64,000 nucleotides of DNA from Ashinkailepas kermadecensis. Lineage: Eukaryota > Arthropoda > Thecostraca > Neolepadidae. Location: contig JAOTOM010005182.1 in NCBI GenBank assembly GCA_034440615.1, forward strand, positions 791,001 to 855,000. Direction: 5' to 3'. Position numbers and translations under genes: made by a program. Numbering within the stretch: the first letter of the stretch is position 1; each line of letters opens with the position of its first letter. Shown here piece by piece: positions 46,117 through 58,099 of the stretch. Under the pieces are notes generated by a model that worked only from the letters and a program-made list of their open reading frames with translations, did no database searches and had not been told where the DNA came from.

Positions 46117-49065
46117 CATCATTTACTGAGGCATGGATCAGTGAGGCGTATTTTGGGGATAACTTGCAGGACAATGAGATCCAGGGATACAATATGTGTT
46201 CGTGCAATAGGGATCCAGCAGTGAAAGGTGGTGGTGTAATGCTCTATGTGAATATAAATGTTTCCCACATTTCACAGGCATTTAAATCAAAGAATTCTTC
46301 TTCCCATTTTATGGCACTTAAAGCCTCTCTCATGCAGTCAAAGTCTGCCCTGTTAAAAGCCTTGCCAAAGCAAAGATCTCAGCTCTCAAAAAGTAGCAGA
46401 TGTGGTAAAAAAATGTGTCTGTGGAGTCCAATTGGCTTGATGTCGCCGTGGGAAAAGGCAACAGCAATAAACTGAGGATAAGAGCTTGGCACCGATTAGG
46501 AACCTTGACACATTCTCAGCAACTGGAGCTTGACAAGGTGATTTGCGAGGAAATCAGTTGAAACTTTCGGAGGAAATGCCTTATTCTGGGTGACTTTAAT
46601 CTAAAAGGATATGAAAATGTTGGTGTTGGATCCCCATCATGTAGAATGTTTAGGAAATGCCTTGAAGAGGACCTGTTCTTACACCAGTTTGTAACGGAAC
46701 CAACTAGGCAGAGCTCATTCTTGGATCTTGTCTTCTCGGATTTAAGTGATTTAGTTCAAGACTTGACTATAGGAGAAACTCTGGGAAGAAATGACCATAA
46801 CATAGTGAGATTCAAGGCACAAGTAGCTGGCACAATCAAGGATAAGTTGGCAAATGTTCCAAATTTTAACAAGGCAGACTTTGACTGAATGAGAGCGGCT
46901 TTAAGTGCCATAGAATGGGAATAAAAATTATCCAATTTAAGTGCCTGTGAAATGTGGGAAAAGTTCAAATCTTACTTGAGGGAAATTCAGATTAGACATG
47001 TCCCCCAAAAGCAAAGGCGCAATAGAAGGGTAGGAAAGCCAGCATGGCCTACGCCAGATTTGATAAAAGCAATTAAGGCTAAGAAAGATGCATTTAGAGT
47101 GTTTAAGGAAGCTTCAAATATCATAAATCTAAGGTCGTATCAAAAAGCTAGAGATACTGTGAAGCAGAAAACCAGAGCAGCAAAGCGAGCAAAATAATTG
47201 GACTTGGCTAGGAACTGTAATGGGGACAGCAAATATTTCTTTAGTTTTTACAAGCTGAGTAAAATTTATAGCACAATTGGTCCACTGGAAGTAAACGGGA
47301 CCATATTGAGTGAGGATGGTGAGATGGTTGCGGGGCTGAGCAAGCAGTTTAAATCAGTGTTTACATTGGAAGATATGACTAATCTGCCAACCGTACACCG
47401 CAGTTCGGTGACAGGTGATCGGATAAACGATGTTGATTTCATTGATAGTTATGTTGTTTTCAATCATATCAGGAAACTAAAGCCAAACAAGGCAGCAGGA
47501 CCTGATGTAAATTATGCTAGGGCATTGCGGGAAGCTGAAAAGTAACTGGCAATTACACTTAGTATAATATTTTGCAGATCAGTTTCACAAAATGAAATTC
47601 CAACACATTGGAACAGGGCAAATGTAGTTCCTGTTTTCAAGAAAGGAGAAAGAGGGAACGTTGAAATCCATAGACCAGTAAGCCTCACATCTCTAGTCTG
47701 CAAGGTACTCGTATTAATTATCAAGGACAGAATAGTTAGTTTTCTGGAAGGAAACAGATTGATTCAAGATACTCAACATGGGTTTAGAAAAGGGCGATCA
47801 TGTCTCACAAATCTCTTGGACTTTTTTAATTTCGCTATAGAACAATTTGATCAGGGATATCAGGTTGATGTAGCATATCTTGACTTTAGTAAGGCCTTTG
47901 ACAAGGTACCCCATAAACGGTTAATGATGCAGCTTCAGGTTCATGGTATTGCAGGTAGTATCCTAAAATGGATAGAGTTGTGGCTTTCAGATAGACAGCA
48001 GAGAGCAATGCTAAATGGTACAAAGTTATCATGGCAAAATGTTCTTAGTGGAGTCGCCAGGGGTCAGTACTGGGGAAACTATTGTTCATTATAGTTGTAA
48101 ATAACATTGCAAGTGGCCTAAGCAGTAAGGTTTTTAAATTTGCGGATGATTTCAAGGTCTTTTGGGCAATAACAGGACACAATGAGCAGGTCTCGCTGCA
48201 GAAAGACTTAGACGAACTTGTGAAGTGGTCCGAAAAATGGAAAATGAAATTTCACTTTGATAAGTGCAAAATCATGCATGTAGGTAGGCAGCATATGAAG
48301 GCTCCATACTTGATGGGTGGCCAAGTACTATCCGTGACTCAGCAGGAGAAGGACTTAGGTGTTATTTTGAACACAAAATTGGGGGCATCAGAACAGACTA
48401 AAGAAGCCAGGAAGAATGCACTAAGAATGCTTGGGGTAATAAATAGGAAGGTATCGTACAAGAGTGAGGAAGTCATCACGAAGCTTTACTGTGCATATGT
48501 TAGGCCACATTTGGAATACTGTGTCCAAGTTTGGTCCCCTAGTTATTAAAACGATTGTTGGCTTTTAGAGAAAGTACAAAAGAGGGCAACAAAAATGGTT
48601 AATGGTAGAAGCAACCTGGCATATGAGGAAAGATTGAAGAAATTGAGTATGTTTTCACTTAGATACAGAAGGCTGAGAGGAGATCTCATCCAGGTTTTTA
48701 AATTTGTTCATGGTCAGGAACAGGGATATATCAAGGAAATGTTTGAATTTAACAGAAATGATGCAATTAGAGGTCATCAATTCAAAATTAAAGTTAATCA
48801 CAGCAGGACCAGGCTAAGACGGTCTTTCTTTCACCAACAGGGTAGTAGAACATTTGAACCAGCTGCCAGAAACCATTGTCAGTTGCAGCACACTGAACAT
48901 CTTTAAAAACAGCATAGACAATCATTATCAGAATATAGGGCTTGGTTTTCGGGAGGGCTGATCGACGGATTTGGTGGGCAACTGGTTCAGTGTCCAGAGT
49001 GCAACCAAGAAGGGCCCTTGTGGCTCATAGTTGCGTTGATCTTTTATGTCTTTATGTCTTTACTG
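46117..49065 (+). pseudogene. LINE copy 2, segment 3 (ORF2, broken)
   Basis: Resumes at the endonuclease (TTTACTGAGG, equivalent to 2010 of copy 1). Contains GDFNLKGYENVG, SSFLDLVFSDLSDLVQDL, then LGRNDHNIV where the SDH motif has become NDH. RT follows with YLDFSKAFDKVPH (about 47870-47910) and KFADDFKVF (about 48140); motif B is altered (GVARGQYWG instead of GVPQGSVLG) by a shift near 48055. Stops at 47194, 47543 and 48547 and frameshifts break it repeatedly. It ends with the same short 3' UTR as copy 1 and a TTTATGTC tail at about 49065. A 99-bp inverted patch interrupts it at 46260. Confidence 0.88.
46260..46358 (-). repeat. Inverted 99-bp LINE patch inside LINE copy 2
   Basis: Reverse complement of LINE ORF2 sequence (equivalent to about 2635-2735 of copy 1), placed between sequence equivalent to 2147 and 2155. 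It matches 45899-45998 almost exactly. It keeps GAA where copy 3 has the stop codon. Confidence 0.88.
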
Positions 49066-49711
49066 CTAAGCATGATCCCCTGTATCGAAAATAAGTTGAG
49101 TGAGTACATGAGTACTCGGGCCGCGGAGCTATGACATCAAAAGTGTGGTCGGCTCCGATCAGGAGGATCCAGGACTTGTCATGGAGGGCACATGTCCGGG
49201 GTGACGCCACTTTGCCTTCCGAGGGGCGCCACTGGCTAAAATATTTGAGGGGGTGCACTCGTGCCTTCTCGGAGGGCCGACATTTCCTCTCAGAATGGTG
49301 CCTGTGGCTTTAAAAAATCAGGGAGGGGTAGGGGGGGGGGTGCACTCGAGCCTATATGCAAAGTTTACCACGGGTGTAAACGCAATGTGGAATGTGTCGT
49401 CAGACTTTCAAGATACTTTTGACAAACCTTTTGCACACTTTGGCATGCATCTCATTTACACCTAGGCAGCTGATTTGTCAAAGCTTGCAAAAAAATACGA
49501 AAACTATCAATTTGTGCCACGGATGTCGACCAATGAGCTCCGGGGTCATCCTTGGCATAAGCCGCGAAATTTCGTAACATGCTACACGCTGTTTCGCATT
49601 CTATTTTTCTCGTTTCTGTAGCAAATGCCATCAGGCCAGAGGGCTTGTATCCTCCTACCTCCCCCACCCCCCGCCGCCCGCCAGTCATATGCTCTCTAGG
49701 TAGTGGAAGGT
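49066..49711. other. Unassigned stretch
   Basis: GGGGTGCACTCG(T/A)GCC occurs twice (49250 and 49339), marking a diverged local duplication. G-runs near 49322-49340. No gene recognised. Confidence 0.4.
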
Positions 49712-50643
49712 TTAACACACGCCCTAGAGGGCCTCTGAAAATTTCGCACACTGGGGGGGGGTCGGATTCCGCCCCCTAAGATCTCGGTTTCTACTAAGGC
49801 TGGAGGAACGAAATTCGCAGGGTGGATGGGTACGGTAGTGAACACTATTGTGTGCAAATTTCATGACCTTTGGTAAATATCTTCAAGGTCAAATGAGGTT
49901 ACATTTGTCAAAATTGTCTTCCTTTGCGTGGCTTGGCTTGTCATTGTTATGGATCGCTGTGATTGTGTTTAAATGCTCCAAAATGGGCATCAGTGATGTT
50001 TTGGACATTAGTAATGATGCAATGCAGATGCTAGACCCGACATTTGACCTCAGGTTACCTACATAGCAGCACTTTATCAGGTCAGTTACCTGTTCCAGTT
50101 ACCGGAACCGGGCCGCCCACCCGACTGCTCCGTCGGGCAGCTCGGCGCAATCGGCTTCGCGAAGAAGGGAGTGAAGTACATGAATAAAGTATGGAAACGC
50201 AATGACAAACAGTACAAATGACAAACAGTAGTGCATTTATGACAACATTCCAGTTGACCAAGTTTGGTTCCATTAACCTGTCATGAACTTGACCTGACTT
50301 GACCTCGGTGACCTAACATGACCTTGAAACTATATAGCATATCAATATACATGAAACAAGTCGCTAGTGTTGCCAAGAACACTTCCCTTTTGCGAATATA
50401 CGGGAAGCGCATCAGCGCCGATTTTTGTGGTCTGGCGCTGCAAATTATTTTTACTTTAACGGCCCCTAACTCGAAAAAAAAATTTCAGCCTATTTCCATT
50501 TTCTTCCTTTAAACGACGCGCCGGTGATTTCTAAGCAGGTACGCCGAAAATCACGTTTATCGACCGGTAAAATCTGCAATTATGTACGAAAAACCTGAGG
50601 CGTGGGCGGATTTCGTCCCCCCCCCCTCCAGTGCGCGTGTTAA
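49712..50643 (+). mobile_element. piggyBac-type (TTAA) MITE, copy 2
   Basis: TTAA at 49712-49715 and 50640-50643, ends CACACGCCCTAGAGGGCC and CCTCCAGTGCGCGTG. Colinear with copy 3 at 59635 and in opposite orientation to copy 1. Confidence 0.87.
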
Positions 50644-51177
50644 TGCAGTCGGGGTTCAAACCATTTTATGATCTCGCAGTTTTACAAAATCGAAGTTACG
50701 GACTCGAATTCGATTGTCCCATGACATGAATATTCCAAAACACTCGGCCATCTACATATGCTATATACCTCAGATCAAAGAATGCTTCAACTGAAGTCGG
50801 TTTTAGCTCTATAATAAACATAACATTGAATGCACATGAAGCACATGAAATGTCCCAAAAATTCCCGCCATGGCTTGGTAAGAGCCATCTTCTGCGGTGC
50901 GAAAGTAAGCGTAGCCTGGCAGGTTTACATGTAATAATTATGATAATGGGTGTGAGCTTCTCATGCCTGACGCAATATTGAACTTCTCCTTAACTGATTC
51001 AGCATAATCGGAATACACCGATTCAATAAAACACGCACATTACCCTCCTTTATATGGTGACAGATTTCCTACTTTTTCATTCTTTTCCTCCTTTATATGG
51101 CAACCAGATTTGCTTACGCTTCGTATACCGACCCCTGCACTGCGAGCTCAGTGAAGCAGAAACCACTCGCTGCAAGC
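50644..51177. other. Unassigned AT-rich stretch
   Basis: TTCCTCCTTTATATGG-like phrases occur twice (51044 and 51087). No gene recognised. Confidence 0.4.
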
Positions 51178-51525
51178 TGGTCCGGCGATCATTCTGTCAT
51201 CAGGCGCACAACCAGGGGAAGGCGCCTTATGGCTGGTCCGACGGTTATTCAGACATCAGGCGCACAATTAGGGGAATGCATCTTCGGGCTGTTCTGACGG
51301 TCATTCAGTAATTAGGCGCAACACCAGAGGAAGGCGCCTTTGGGCTGTTCTGCCGGTTATTCAGTCATTAGGCGCACAGCCAGGGGAAGGCGCCAGAACA
51401 GACTTAGGGCAGTTCTGGCGGTCATTCAGTCATCAGGCGCACAACCAGGGGAAGGCGCCTTAGGGATGCTCTGACGGTCATGTAGTCATAAGGCGTGCAA
51501 CCAGGGGAATGCGTCTTCGGGCGAC
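51178..51525. repeat. Minisatellite, about 60-bp unit
   Basis: About six units, each with CAGGCGCACAACCAGGGGAA, GGCGCCTT and a TCTGACGGTCATTCAGTCAT-like phrase. One unit carries an extra CAGAACAGACTTAGGG insert near 51391. Confidence 0.9.
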
Positions 51526-52207
51526 CGCTGAACACTAGCATTTATATTTTGTCAATATCTAAAACATGGGCAGCGAAAGACGGAAGATCAGAAAATCATG
51601 GTGAAAAAGTTGACTCGGTTTGTCTTGAGCAGTCTCAAAGCCAAAATGCCAACGGCCACGGAATTGCAACATATTAGCTAGAAGCCCAGTGGATACCACC
51701 ACGCTTGGTGAGAGGCGTAGCTTGTTCGCATATGCACACTATATTCGCTCCAGCTTGACCCTTGTTCGCACTGAAATTTGTTCAGGAGACACGATGGTTG
51801 ACTCACCCGTGGTTCAGCATCGCAGGCAGCAAATATTTCCTCGCACAATAGTAGACTCGCTCTGGTCTCGCCCTTGCTCTCGTAATTAGGCACTGTGTGC
51901 GAGGACAAAACTAGAGCGAGTCTACTCTCATGTGGGAAGACAAAGTTCCAACGTGTCTATTATTGTACACGCGAAAAGGTGCATGTGAGCAACGCGGCCC
52001 AGTCGACGGCGACCCGATCCGACCATCGCGCTACAGAAACCCTGGTGATTTGTCTTCTTATTGCTATATCGGTTCGAGTTTGGTTTCTTTACTCAGAAGT
52101 AGACCTCATTAAATTGTGAATTAGGATTGGTTTAATTTTCCCCTCACAATGTTTGTTGTGAAGCACTGGCGACCTAAGTTGAAAAGAGAGATTTGTGGCG
52201 GTAGTTA
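51526..52207. other. Unassigned stretch
   Basis: CACTGTGTGCGAGGACAAAACTAGAGCGAG near 51890 shares the phrase GAGCGAGTCTAC with the reverse strand near 51850; no gene recognised. Confidence 0.35.
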
Positions 52208-52650
52208 CCCGTCCGCACAGCTGCACAGTTATGCTCTTCACACCGCAGCCCTCCGCACAGCTGTACAGTTATGCTCTTCACACAGCAGCCGTCCGCACAG
52301 CTGTACAGTCATGCCCTTCACACCGCAGCCGTCCGCACAGCTGTATAGTTATGCTCCTCACACCGCAGCCGTCCACACAGCTGTACAGTTATGCTCTTCA
52401 CATCGCAGCCGTCCGCACAGCTGTACAGTTATGCTCTTCACACCGCAGCCGTCCGCACAGCTGTACATTTATGCTCTTCACACCGCAGCCGTCCGCACAG
52501 CTGTACAGTTATGCTCTTCACACCACAGCCGTCCGCACAGCTGTACAGTTATGCTCTTCACACCGCAGCCGTCCGCACAGCTGTACAGTTATGCTCTTCG
52601 CACTGCAGCCGTCCGCACAGCTGCACAGTTATGCTCTTCACACCGCAGTC
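52208..52650. repeat. 40-bp minisatellite, about 11 units, open in three frames
   Basis: Unit starts GTCCGCACAGCTGTACAGTT and continues ATGCTCTTCACACCGCAGCC (40 bp). All three plus-strand frames stay open across it (up to 214 codons) because 40 is not a multiple of 3 and the unit has no stop in any frame. Frames repeat pieces such as RPHSCTVMLFTPQPSAQLYS. Confidence 0.93.
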
Positions 52651-52976
52651 GTTCATTGTATTCAATCCGAGAGCGGAAACACGTTCTATTATCACTGTTG
52701 GTGATGCAAGTTGGGGAATTGTTTCATCTGAGAAAGCTTATCCTGCAACACCTACCCCCCCCCACCCTCCTATCCGCTGTCATGAACATTTAATCGTTCA
52801 TAGCCCTTGTAGATACTACGCCGTTCAATATTCGTTGGAGGCGTTGAAAGCTTCAGCTCACTGGGGCAGCGGTTCTAGTGCAATCGTGGAAAAACCAGAC
52901 GAGGCGACAAATGGTAACCCAGTCTTCCAGCAGGTGACAGATTAAAATGAATACCCGACGGTCGTTACAGTCTTAC
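52651..52976. other. Spacer between the 40-bp array and the exon-like segment
   Basis: The open frames from the array continue to 52945 in one frame, but no recognisable domain appears. Confidence 0.4.
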
Positions 52977-53188
52977 CTTTCTGATCCGGTACAGGGAGAT
53001 GAAACTGCGTGACATTTTGGTACGTTGCTCGGCCCTGTCCAGCTGAGCGTACTCAGAGTCCGTCTCCTCCGCCAAACTCGGACGCTGATTGGCGGTGCTT
53101 TTACGGGAAAGCAACGAGCCAACCCGGACCTGAGGAGATACGGCCCGGTCAACTGGAACATAAACGATGTAGCCGCGTACACTCAAGC
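52977..53188 (-). CDS. Candidate exon, possibly a further upstream CNG exon
   Basis: An open, GC-rich segment with a strong acceptor (TGTTTCTCTCTTGTATCGCTCCAG-type pyrimidine tract ending at 53189) and a good donor (AAAG/GTAAGA at 52977/52976). Encodes LSVRGYIVYVPVDRAV, RVGSLLSRKSTANQRPSLAE and SEYAQLDRAEQRTKMSRSFI, ending SLYRIRK. The donor is phase 0, compatible with the phase-0 acceptor proposed for the exon ending at 34031, and the strand is the same. The basic, Ser-rich content fits a cytoplasmic N-terminus, but no family motif was recognised, so it may belong to another gene or be fortuitous. Confidence 0.38.
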
Positions 53189-54993
53189 CTGGAGCGATAC
53201 AAGAGAGAAACAGATGGGCACGGGAGCTGGAGACGGATGGTCGGGCTGCTGCACAGGCCGGATCATACACATGCAAGCTAAACAAATCATACGGTAGGAT
53301 TTACCGGAAATTACTGGGTGCGGGTGGACAGCCACACGACCGTCACTTAGTAAACTGCGAAACCAATTCGCACTGAAAATATATGGTAGCAGAAATGTGA
53401 CGGCGGAATAGAAACCTGTTGGAAAAAACGACATATTTATAATGTGTTTGCGAACTAATTACGTGGCAGTGGCAAAGACCAGGAGTAAAAAATATACTTT
53501 CTTGGGAGAGCATTTACGGTACAATGAGATCCTAGAATATGGGACGCAACTTACGGGATATTAGCAACAATGGAGTTGCGACCGAGCAAGGGGACAAGCA
53601 GCCGGGTGATGGTGTACTGATGGTGATGGTGTACTGATGGTGTACTGGTGTACTGATGCAAGCGGGACAATGATATTACATGAACAATCAGTTAGGCGCC
53701 AGCCGTAATATCAAGCGAGAGCACACACGACTCGTCCCAACACGATGCGGTTTTACGGACGACTGCAGGCCACTCTAGCAGAGCCAGGCTTTCAGCCGCG
53801 CATGAGGTGGGCGTCAACACTTGGCACACCACATTGGCCTAAGGTTTGGCTCGGCGAGATAACGCACCCTGGGTGTGCACGACACCGCGCTAACAACCGG
53901 CGCGGGTTAGCGCGGCTTCAAAGCCACTTCACTCTCCTCGAGTCTCAGAATAAGCAGTGATCCAATGTTCTCATCCGAGGTGAATCACCGGATATACCAC
54001 GAACATGTGCTTGACGCTGCTGACATCTCCCAGCGGACTTTGCAGCCATGCAAAATTCCAAGCCAGATGTATTTCATATGGGTGTCGTTTCGGAGCAAAT
54101 TGCTCGTAGAAAACAACAAGGCCGCAGACGTGGCATGAAGGTCACTGAGGTCACGTTGGGATAAATGTGCTTTTATATCACAGAGTGCGGTGTCTTGTAG
54201 GGTTTGCTAATGGTGTAGTCTTCCCGTGCCGCTGGGACCTGTTGACGCGTGGGCAGCACGTTGTCGTCCCTTGGTCGTCACCGTATTCTTTCGAGGTGGA
54301 AACCGCCGAAAAACGTCACACACAGACTGGCCACGGACAACCTTGAAAAGTAATTCAACAGGGAAGTTGCTTAACTTTACGAGTCCGGCGACATTAGTAG
54401 AGCAGGCCCTGGAAGACAGGATGCTAAAACCGTACCAGATACAGAAGGCACCAATTTGCGGCACAAAAGCAACTACTTCTGGGCAATCTTCGTGAACTGT
54501 ACACTGCTTCTTAGGAAGGGAATAACAACCCTGCCATCGGGTTTATAGGTTGCAACCTGGACCAGTCACGTCACCGAGGAAGGCCATTAACTCCTGAATG
54601 ACGTCACTGGTCAATGAGTCAATTAATATTTGGTGAGTGGCGTACAGGGTGCCGCGCCCAAAAAGAAACATATTTCAAGCAGTTTCCACATTGAGGTCCA
54701 TTGACAATTTAGATACTTTCCCTTTGCATGTAGGAGATCCAGCCATGCATGTCTGTGCTTTGTTTGCAAACAACTTGCGTGTGCTTTGTTATTTCGACCA
54801 AAGCATGAACATTTATAATTGGTGAGTATTCACAGTCAGAAAATCTGTTCACCCGCAAGGGTCACGCAACGCTGTATTTGTGAATAAAAAGCACACCTCC
54901 ATCTGAACCATTAATACTTTGTCCTAACTGGAATGCTCACATTTAACTATATCGTTCGCAGTAATGATTAAAATCAATGGAGTTCCTCAAAGC
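53189..54993. other. Intergenic or intronic, no gene recognised
   Basis: A small GGTGTACTGATGGTGATGGT repeat lies at 53606-53660. Frames of up to 89 codons show no motif. Confidence 0.45.
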
Positions 54994-55290
54994 GCTGCCC
55001 CGGTAGCGCAGTTGGTCAGGGCGCTGGCCTGCTCTGGTCTCCCCTGTCCTGGCGGCACAAGATTCGAGTCGCTTCGCGCGCTCGCATTTAGCCCCCGGCT
55101 GGGAGGGTCAGTTGACAGCTGGCCCGATAAGGCCGGGGACGAGCTACCGGGCGGCCGTGTCGGTGCATTGACGGCACGTTAAACTTTCGGTCAAAATAAT
55201 GTCGTTGAACTGGAATTCATGGATCGGGTGGTGGGGCCAGGGTTCACGCAACTAGCTCTGATTAGCAATAGGACTCAGGTTCATAAAACC
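54994..55290 (+). mobile_element. tRNA-derived SINE, copy 3 (best preserved)
   Basis: Plus-strand copy: box A GTAGCGCAGTTGGTCAGG, box B region AGATTCGAGTCGC, body CCCGGCTGGGAGGGTCAGTT, GATAAGCCGGGGACGAGC-like phrase (here GATAAGGCCGGGGACGAGC) and tail CAGGTTCATAAAACC. Same family as 15146 and 35080. Confidence 0.83.
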
Positions 55291-57790
55291 ACCCCATCAA
55301 GAACTCGAATTAAATGTTTTTTTTTGTTTTTTTAACGTGCTAAGTTCATGGTATGCATCGCCGTTGGTAAATACACAGCGCACTACTATCCACACGGATG
55401 TATATGCCTTTAGCTCTCGCCGGGTCGGCGCGAGGGCTCTCGAGGTCAGCCCCCCCTCTCCCACCCCAGGTTTTTCCGCGATAGCGGCCGAATGAGTAGA
55501 CGCCGAGCCAACACATTTTCCGTACCTGATTATGCATGAGTTTTGCATATTTTGTTAAGCAAAACTAGACGTCCAGGTCATCAAAGGTCAAGGGCCTGGA
55601 ACGGGTCAAAGGGATAACATAACATGCATAACATGCATAATGTTCTAAATATTCAAAGAGGCGCCGAATAGGCACGAAACTTAAAGCGTGCCGTCCTTTC
55701 ATCAAAGGTCAAAGGACAAACAACTCGCATCTGGAAATGCTAATTAAGGTCAAGGTTACTGACCTGATGTTAGAATGATGAGTATGCACCAATACACCAA
55801 TAGTTGTTAATAATATTGCTCGCATGATTCTTGTCCTTATGTTCACTATATATCGAAGACATAAAGTAGGCCAAAATAAACTGTACATCTCCACGGCGTG
55901 TCTTTGTCAACAGTGTCTATGTCAACAATGTTGACATAGACACGCACTGGAAATATGCAGTCAATGTTGGCCTGATTTTTATCCTTCAGTTATAATGGAC
56001 ATCAGGTCAAGAGTTATATTAACAAGACCCGATGTAACGTCAATTTCCGCGTATTTTTACCGAATTCAGTGGATAAAAAATCAATTTCGGAGTAGTTTGT
56101 GAAGCCGAAAATGATAAAGAGCATGAAATAAGCATATTCTATGTCAATTTGTGTTTCGAAAGTTAATGTCATGAGGTCAGACCCACGCATATTCTACACA
56201 ATGTCATCTTATAAACGTTGTTGTTGTCTTTCGCCAATTGATATTTGAATTCGGTTTTAGTGCCGCCTAAGTCGTGCGATATGACCTGGATGACAAACTA
56301 AATGGCCTGAGATGGCCTGACCTCGTGGTAGCTGAACTGATTTGACCTGCCTTTTCCCTTCTTTGGAATTACTTCCTAAGCAGTGCACACCTAGGCGAAG
56401 GCTGAAGAGATCGGTTGATCAATTTGCACATTGTCCCATCGTGCCCTGAGGTCAGGTCACGAGGTCAGAAGCTGGACAGTTTGTAAATATGTTCCAGCAT
56501 CATATCAGTTGTTCTTTGAACACAATCTCATGCTTCAAAAGTGGTGTTTCGGACATATTCAAGTCTGAGCTTTCCAGACCTGACCGGCTGGCGTGACATG
56601 ACCTGACCTTTGGAATTTCGGATGTCAATCAGGTACAAATATTTTACTTGAATGGTAACGATGGGAGTGCCCAAAACATATGTATTCTTTTTTTTCAGGT
56701 CATTCTCCAAGGTAAAGGTTGTGATTCATCTAAATTCATTTTATTAAAACAAAATTATACATTGAGTAATTAAATTAACTTGACTTGATTTCAAAGAATT
56801 TAAATTAAATATAATTAATTTAAAATGAATTAAATTAATATAATTAATTAAATTAAATTAAATTAATTAAACGAAATTAATTTTTGAGAAAAAGTGTCGA
56901 TAGGGGACAAGCTCTGTATTTCTAAACATTTCCAGGAACTTAAGCCAGGGTTCGTATATTGGCCTGATACGACATCTGGTGACCTCATTATCAAACAAAA
57001 TGCAAATATGAGGTATATTACGGGCTTTCCATGACCATGTGCATGTGTCAAATATGTCACCATGTGTCAAACGATGTTCTGTATTTCATCCTAGCATACG
57101 TAGATCGGATGTTAGAGGGAGCTTCCAAGAGCCCCCTCGGTGCGAAGGTGGCTTTGCCGGTGGGCCCGGCAAGGGTTAACCCGCGCCGCCTCGGGGAACT
57201 TTTCGGCTCCCGGAAGGTATTCCGGGGACAGTGAAAAACGGCGCACAGCAACACGCCCAAAATTGGCATACCTTTTTCCACATAAATTGGGCGTGTATGA
57301 GCATTCTGAGGTCAGGTCGTCCACTATCACCTAGTTAGTCAAGGTCAAGTGAGGTCACGTCCAAAAAGGTTCAACCAGTCGTCAAGCTTTAACGGATAAA
57401 GATATTTGAATGAAACTTTCCGTGTTTTCTGATCCTTCGAGACGGACTAAAACGCACTTGAGAAATTTGCGAATTTTGGCGTTTCTTAATGACAATTGTT
57501 TGGCCTATTTGCCTATAAGGGCTAAAATCGAAGACTCTGGCTAAAGTAAGCACTTTTATGCTGCTCAGCTTGCGCTTCTCGGTGCTCTCTGCCTACCAGA
57601 AACTTAAAGAAAAAAACATTGCAAAGTTCAAGAACTAAAAACGTTAGTTTTTGTGAGGAAACAATTTTAAAACATGTCCATTTCGCCTTCTTTTTATCAT
57701 TCCAAATAACATTTGTTTGTAAAATATTCCACAAAATGAACTCCCCGAGCCAAAAGCATGACGTCTATAGTAACCACATAAACGCGCATA
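55291..57790. other. AGGTCA-rich non-coding region
   Basis: No gene recognised. Dense AGGTCA/TGACCT hexamers, often spaced as direct or inverted pairs, from 55570 to 57370. AT-rich TTAAATTAATTAA tract at 56745-56885. GC-rich stretch at 57125-57230 without recognisable coding motif. Confidence 0.5.
55913..55943. repeat. Perfect palindrome, 15-bp arms
   Basis: GTGTCTATGTCAACA, one base, then its exact complement TGTTGACATAGACAC. Preceded by a related GTGTCTTTGTCAACA at 55898. Confidence 0.9.
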
Positions 57791-58099
57791 GTGACGTCTC
57801 CTTCTGGGAGTAGAAAATTTTCGGGTGGTTTTGACCCCACTCGTCGAGCGCTGCCCGATGACACCTCTTTCGTTTTCGTGCGACGCTTAGCTTGGATATT
57901 AGAGAAGGCTTACATTGACCCTCCCCCCGAGACGGGGTGTGAGAATCTAACCGGAAAAACGGGGCCGGTGAAAGACGTAAAACTAACAATCCTCGCTTGT
58001 CATGCATTATGTCTTCTGGCTACGCATATTCCAAAAATTGTGATATTGATGATAACTCGCCAACCATTCAAAAATGCATGGAATGCGAAATTGTGGTTC

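Noticed and set aside
53009..53297. Two overlapping 90-codon plus-strand frames
   Set aside because: They lie opposite the better-supported minus-strand exon candidate with proper splice sites.
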